In this document: in pieces, positions 5,755-6,135 of the stretch | Layout: each line of letters opens with the position of its first letter | How positions within the stretch are numbered: the stretch's first letter is position 1 | Assembly (NCBI GenBank): GCA_025363325.1 | Contig: JANYEF010000194.1 | Location: 1-6,135 of the forward strand | Reading direction: 5' to 3' | Length of the DNA stretch: 6,135 nucleotides | DNA from: Nitrospira sp. | GTDB taxonomy: Bacteria; Nitrospirota; Nitrospiria; Nitrospirales; Nitrospiraceae | The notes under the pieces: model-generated | The model's input: only the letters and a program-made list of their open reading frames with translations | Databases searched by the model: none | What the model was told of the DNA's origin: nothing | Made by a program: the position numbers and the translations under genes

Positions 5755-6135
5755 TTAGGGGTGAGGGGGAAGGCGAAGAGCCGAGACAGCGGCCCGATAA
5801 TCTAGTTTCCCGTCGTACAACGCTTTCCCCACAATCGCGCCTTCAACCCGTGGACCGAGCGCCTGCACGGCTCGCAAATCTTCGACGCGCGAAATACCTC
5901 CGGAGGCGATCACGGGGAAGGACGACAACCCCACCACTTCCCGTAACGCCGGCAGATTTGGCCCGCTTAACATCCCATCTCGGGCAATGTCCGTATAGAT
6001 TACGGCGCCCAAGGCATAGCCAGCCAATTCCTTGAGCAAGTCTGTCGCCTTCGTCTCCGACAACGCCGTCCAGCCTTTTACCGCCACCTTCCCATCCCGC
6101 GCATCCAGTCCCAACAGAATCTGGCGAGGAAACTC
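5755..6135 (-). CDS. hisA: HisA, phosphoribosylformimino-AICAR-P isomerase (ProFAR isomerase), 3' part only
   Basis: Open frame running off the right edge: 126 C-terminal codons and a TAA stop are present. Since the family usually has about 240 residues, roughly the first half is missing. The frame continues through 6135 (EFPRQIL before LGLDARDGK), so an apparent TTG start near 6114 is internal. Seen here are GLDARDGKVAVKGW with the catalytic general-acid aspartate, TDIARDGMLSGPN (about 48-60 of the visible part), and the phosphate-binding IASGGIS near 78. The enzyme opens the ribose of ProFAR by an Amadori rearrangement to PRFAR, the substrate of HisF-HisH. It is not the related TrpF, because the TDI-RDG-L-GPN segment is typical of HisA. 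Confidence 0.95.
   Translation of the reverse strand, partial: EFPRQILLGLDARDGKVAVKGWTALSETKATDLLKELAGYALGAVIYTDIARDGMLSGPNLPALREVVGLSSFPVIASGGISRVEDLRAVQALGPRVEGAIVGKALYDGKLDYRAAVSALRLPPHP

Noticed and set aside
6112..6114. TTG as the start of a short gene ending at 5755
   Set aside because: The frame stays open to the window edge and the preceding codons (EFPRQIL) continue the HisA barrel strand, so this is an internal leucine codon.

Overview
This is an ordinary, densely packed chromosomal core region. Every gene lies on the minus strand, so transcription runs from high to low coordinates. In transcription order the window holds the 3' half of hisA (cut by the right edge), hisF, a fused hisIE, a small HIT-family gene, dnaG (primase), rpoD (primary sigma factor) and a tRNA gene with anticodon CAU. 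Base composition is moderately GC-rich. RpoD has a region 1.1, an acidic linker and a long non-conserved region of the kind seen in Gram-negative-type bacteria. Protein style and gene order remind me of Nitrospirota (Nitrospira-like) or a related lineage. That placement comes from memory and is not proven by the window.

Right part (about 3989-6135): the end of a histidine operon. HisA and HisF supply the isomerase and the cyclase subunit of the synthase. HisIE carries the two preceding steps (PR-ATP pyrophosphatase and PR-AMP cyclohydrolase) on one chain. Junctions are very tight: a 10-nt gap hisA/hisF, a 1-nt overlap hisF/hisIE (TAATG), and a 4-nt overlap hisIE/HIT (ATGA). The HIT nucleotide hydrolase is therefore organised as the last gene of the his transcript.

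Middle part (about 208-3988): an intergenic gap of about 120 bp carries a strong sigma-70-type promoter (TTGACA, 18-nt spacer, TACCCT) facing dnaG. It is followed by dnaG and, after 2 nt, rpoD, whose ribosome binding site lies inside the last codons of dnaG. This is a 'macromolecular synthesis' type operon without rpsU next to it.

Left part (1-207): a near-consensus promoter (TTGACT, 17-nt spacer, TAGAAT) starts just after the rpoD stop and reads into the CAU tRNA. A perfect 7-bp hairpin sits immediately before the mature tRNA 5' end. I see no U-tract terminator between rpoD and the tRNA. The acceptor stem (C4-G69, C5-G68) favours the lysidine-modified isoleucine tRNA (Ile2) over elongator tRNA-Met.

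I found no mobile element, CRISPR array, broken gene or novel system. The points worth a second look are small: promoter-embedded inverted repeats, the tRNA leader hairpin, the tRNA identity, the HIT gene coupled to hisIE, and the dnaG start choice.
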